DNA from: Himantopus leucocephalus
Lineage: Eukaryota; Chordata; Aves; Charadriiformes; Recurvirostridae
Reading direction: 5' to 3'
Assembly: GCA_003993805.1 (NCBI GenBank)
Contig: RSEF01000003.1
Coordinates: 111,306,813 to 111,370,812 of the forward strand
DNA: 64,000 bases
In this document: one piece after another, positions 60,750 to 64,000 of the stretch
Layout of the letters: every line of letters starts with the position of its first letter
Numbering within the stretch: the stretch's first letter is position 1
Translations under genes and position numbers: made by a program
Notes under the pieces: generated by a model
What the model saw: only the letters and a program-made list of their open reading frames with translations
Told to the model about the DNA's origin: nothing
The model's database searches: none

Positions 60750-63700
60750 CTGAGAAGCAATAATTTTGGACACTTGGCCATCAGATTATTTTAGGAAAAA
60801 CATGCGTTACAAAGGCCATGTTAACACTAGAGGTAGTGTCTCTACCTTTGATATGTTCTTGCTAATTTCATTTGACTTTTCCAAAGTCTTTCAGGTAAGG
60901 CCAGATGCAAAAAATGTATCTGCTGTCTGGTGTAACAGCTACTACTCCCAGTGTGGTGTTGTCTACTACACCAAAGCGAGTTCATTCTAAATTTTAAGCA
61001 GAAATGACTTGAAGTGCTTTCCTGAAGTCACAATCAATTGTAGAAAAAAAACCCTCAATTGTGACAATAATAAAATGGTGTGGCTTGGGTGGCCACGGAC
61101 ACAGGCAGTCCTTCTGGATGGTGCTGCTTTATGTAGCATTATGGACCTTGGGGTAAGGGTTGGCACGGTGTAGCAGATTTGTCTTCTGGAGGTTTTTAGG
61201 CTCACTGGTGTAAATCAGATGAATGGAGCTTACTGACTTCTTACTTGAGCATTACAGATTAGACACAATTTTCCACCTGCAACACTGAACAGGTGAGTTG
61301 TGCCCTTTTCCTATAAAGACTATTACAGCAGTAGCATAAGCTACTGGCTATATGGCAGTGCCGGCAGTCTTGTGTAGGAAGGACGCAGAAGCAGAGTCCA
61401 TAAAAATATATTGCAAAACCCAGCTTCTCTCAGGTGAAAGGAATTTGTGATGACTTTTTACCTCAGTTTTTGTCTTGGCATTGATTGATATTACTGGGAT
61501 ATTTTTCATTCACACACACAACAGATACATGTAGTAAGTTCAGAATGTGAAGCACAATATCTGTTTGAGATTGATGGTACGACTTGCCTTTCCTATGAGG
61601 CTTAGATTACAGTTGTAATTGGCAATATGTTTGATCTAGTCATTAAAATATGTTTCCAAACTTTTTTCTTCACATCTGAGATCCTTTCTAACAAAAGATG
61701 TAACTGTACTGGAGAGTGTAGTTACGATGTCTTTGCTATTTTTCCCACTCTTTGTCCCCTCTTTGCCCCTCCTCCCGTTCTTGTTGAACTTGTATTTTTG
61801 CTACTGCTACAAAAATGAAATGAATCGCCAAGTCTTATTTGTAGCTGCAGGGAGTAAAAAGTACATAGAAAAGCAGTCTATGAAGCGGATTTGGGCTAGT
61901 GTGATAAGGCAGCTATAGCTATGATATGACTTTTATTTCCTGTGGAATGTCCTTGTAAATGTTTCTAATCTTTTATTAACTGCTTGTTTTGGCTTTTGCT
62001 TGTTATAAACTGTGGTGTAAAGAATCACTGGAGTGGTTCCCCACTGCTCCCCACATTGCAGCTGAATAAGGCATTTCCTACTTGTATTATGCTTTGTAGC
62101 TAGATATACTTGCAAAAAAAATACCTAAAAAATTTACCCCACCAATATGATTCTTTAATGCTGTATGACTGATGCTTGCACGTTTCTTTCTGCAGCTCTC
62201 AGCATGTGGCCTTAACCCTTCCTCAAATGAGCACACTTGTAATTACAAAGGGAGTAATGATTTTCTGTTTTTTTTTTTTTTTTAATGGAGTGGAAAAGAT
62301 GTGCAAATCTCGGCTCAGAAAGTACATTTAAATCCCTTCTATCTGGAAACCTTTCAAATTGCTTCATACTTCTAAAATAGAGTGTCAGCTTGCTGTCAGG
62401 GCATGATATAGAATGGCAAATTGCTGTGTCTAGCCCTCTGCTCTCAACTGTATTAGGCAAGCTTTCTGACTCAAGATGTTACATCCGAAATACAAATGTT
62501 AATCATAGGCCTATTCTGCACCTTCTTTTTCAAACAAAGTTAGAAGTAGACATTCAATATGTTACATTAGAGATGATAATTTAATTGTTTGCTGTCCTGA
62601 TCATAGTAGAAAAATATAGCATCCATCAGCACCTTCTTGTTTGGGTCTAACTCAGATCCGTAGTGGTCATCTCATAATAAAAGCTATCCATCAGTTACTT
62701 CTACAGATGCAGACAAACGTCCTTGTATCTTAGTTAGCTTTCATGCACGGCGCTCTGTTCAGGGACAGTTCCAACTCACTATGCAACCAGGTGACAAATC
62801 ACTTTAAATTGTAGCCATTTTACAACCTGCTCAACAGGGGAAGCTGGAAGTTGGACTTTCCCTTTGACTACTTGTTTTGTCTCTTTCTCATTAACTAACA
62901 AATATGCGTGAAGTCTTAGTCTCCCAGAAGTTATTCTTAGGTTCAAATTTGAGTCAGAAAGCAAGAGTCTCTGATTTGTCCATGATTTAATAAATATCTG
63001 TCCTGTTTGTTATTGTGGAGTGCCATTAGGACTGCATTTGTCACATAATGACAGCACTAGCAGCTGCAAAGTCAGGCGGCAGATTACAGACTCCTGTAGA
63101 CAAGGGATATACCTAATTGTGGTTTGCAAGATACTTCTAAGGCATTTGACAGAAAATTCTTGCTGAGTGTTTGTGGAAACAGTGATATCTCTGTAATCTT
63201 TTCTATTTGTTTTGGTCCTACCTGCCCTTGCTTGGGGCTTCCTTTTTGGTCTAGCCCTGTGGCCACTGGAGTAATTAAAAAATCACCCTCAGACTAGGAG
63301 GGTCTTTGGTCATCTCTCATTGTCTTATTTGTCTGGAAGAATTTTCTTTCTCTCAACCATCGGCTACACTCTCACCTATTTACTTCCACGATTTACATCA
63401 CTTATTTACCTAATTTTATGATCCATAAATCATTCTCCCCCAAAGCTTTTCTGTGCTGACTCCAGCTGTGCTACTTCAGTGCATTCCGATAGCTGGTATG
63501 TTCTACCTTTAGGGTTAGTTTAATTTTCCTCTAAGGCCAAAGCCTGAAGCTCCATGGGAGCTCGTAGGGTATTGATCAGTCCTTAGGAAATGGTAGTTTG
63601 CTCACCTAATTGAGCTAGGCCCCAGACTGCAGCGCTGAGAAGGGTCTGCTCAGTGACTTGAACACTCTAGAGAAGAGGGTGATGTTTGAACGTGGTGACA

Positions 63701-64000
63701 TGAGGGAAAGCCTGTTGGAGGTACAACTTTAGTATGGTTTTCTATCTTGTATACCTTTAACTTACATCTCATCAGAAATGTCTTCTGAAATTTTAAATAA
63801 TTACTTTATGCATGCTTTATAGACAATTCCATGTACTTTGTCCGAAATACATGGTTTTCCTAAAAACACACAAATTTGGTGCAGCTGCTTGCCACTTATC
63901 CATGTCTGAGTTTTAATGATGCTGTTGATTTGTTAAAATTCCCCAAACTACATGCACTGTTGCCTCTGTGGAAGCTGGCATTCTGATACCTATCACATCT
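60750..64000. other. Unique non-coding stretch to the window end
   Basis: No gene was recognised. There is an imperfect hairpin at 61027-61065, a short CA run near 61512 and poly-T at 62268-62283. Frames are at most about 82 codons and overlap on opposite strands. Confidence 0.5.
62268..62283. repeat. Poly-T tract
   Basis: About 16 consecutive T in the context TTTCTG...AATGG. It could be the reversed A-tail of a retrocopy, but no recognisable retrocopy lies to its right. Confidence 0.8.

Noticed and set aside
60880..60905. Strong splice-donor-like word (TTTCAGGTAAGG)
   Set aside because: An isolated donor match with no supported exon before it; such words are frequent by chance.
62268..62283. 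Reversed poly(A) tail of a processed pseudogene
   Set aside because: No recognisable gene-like sequence lies to the right of the T-run, and no flanking duplication was seen.

Overview
This window looks like a stretch of bird (avian) nuclear chromosome. It is A+T-rich and CpG-poor vertebrate DNA. Its interspersed repeats are CR1 LINEs, long terminal repeats (LTRs) of avian endogenous-retrovirus type, and a few heavily decayed tRNA-headed core-SINE (MIR-like) copies. No Alu, L1 or other mammal-specific repeats are visible, and nothing is prokaryotic. The repeat families fit Aves; I cannot name the species.

I found no protein-coding gene I can support. The open frames are short, mostly 60-120 codons, and have no recognisable domains. 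The longest lie inside repeats: a 211-codon frame sits within an LTR, and others lie on CR1. The window is therefore best read as intergenic DNA or one or more very long introns. The only candidate for coding or exonic sequence is a minus-strand segment at about 60290-60749. It has a plausible splice acceptor and roughly 150 open codons split by one frame change, but I do not recognise the product and it may be chance.

Layout: 1-60 is the edge of an LTR cut by the window start. 61-8590 is mostly unique sequence with one very old CR1 scrap (3416-3515) and a poly-C/N tract. 8591-9385 is a minus-strand CR1 with an internal deletion. 9386-27856 is unique, AT-rich sequence with small tandem repeats and two eroded core-SINE pieces. 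27857-28842 is a probable minus-strand solo LTR with TATA and poly(A) signals. 30905-31582 is an old minus-strand CR1, followed by an unexplained GC-rich block (to about 32150). 32840-33062 and 39147-39340 are core-SINEs. 34950-35866 is an old plus-strand CR1 3' half. 38308-38497 is a 93/97-bp tandem duplication. 47559-48596 is a clear solo LTR (TG...CA, 5-bp target duplication TTCAT). 51366-51808 is another old CR1. 51809-64000 is mostly unique, with two more SINE scraps, a small CpG cluster near 57185-57358 and the candidate exon near 60290-60749.

No set of genes works together here. What can be seen is repeat history: layers of CR1 of different ages, ancient amniote SINEs, and younger LTR insertions reduced to solo LTRs. 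I found no convincing new biological system. The best leads for a second look are the candidate exon, the CpG cluster with a splice donor, the GC-rich block beside the CR1, and the homeodomain-motif-rich stretch at 25360-25470.
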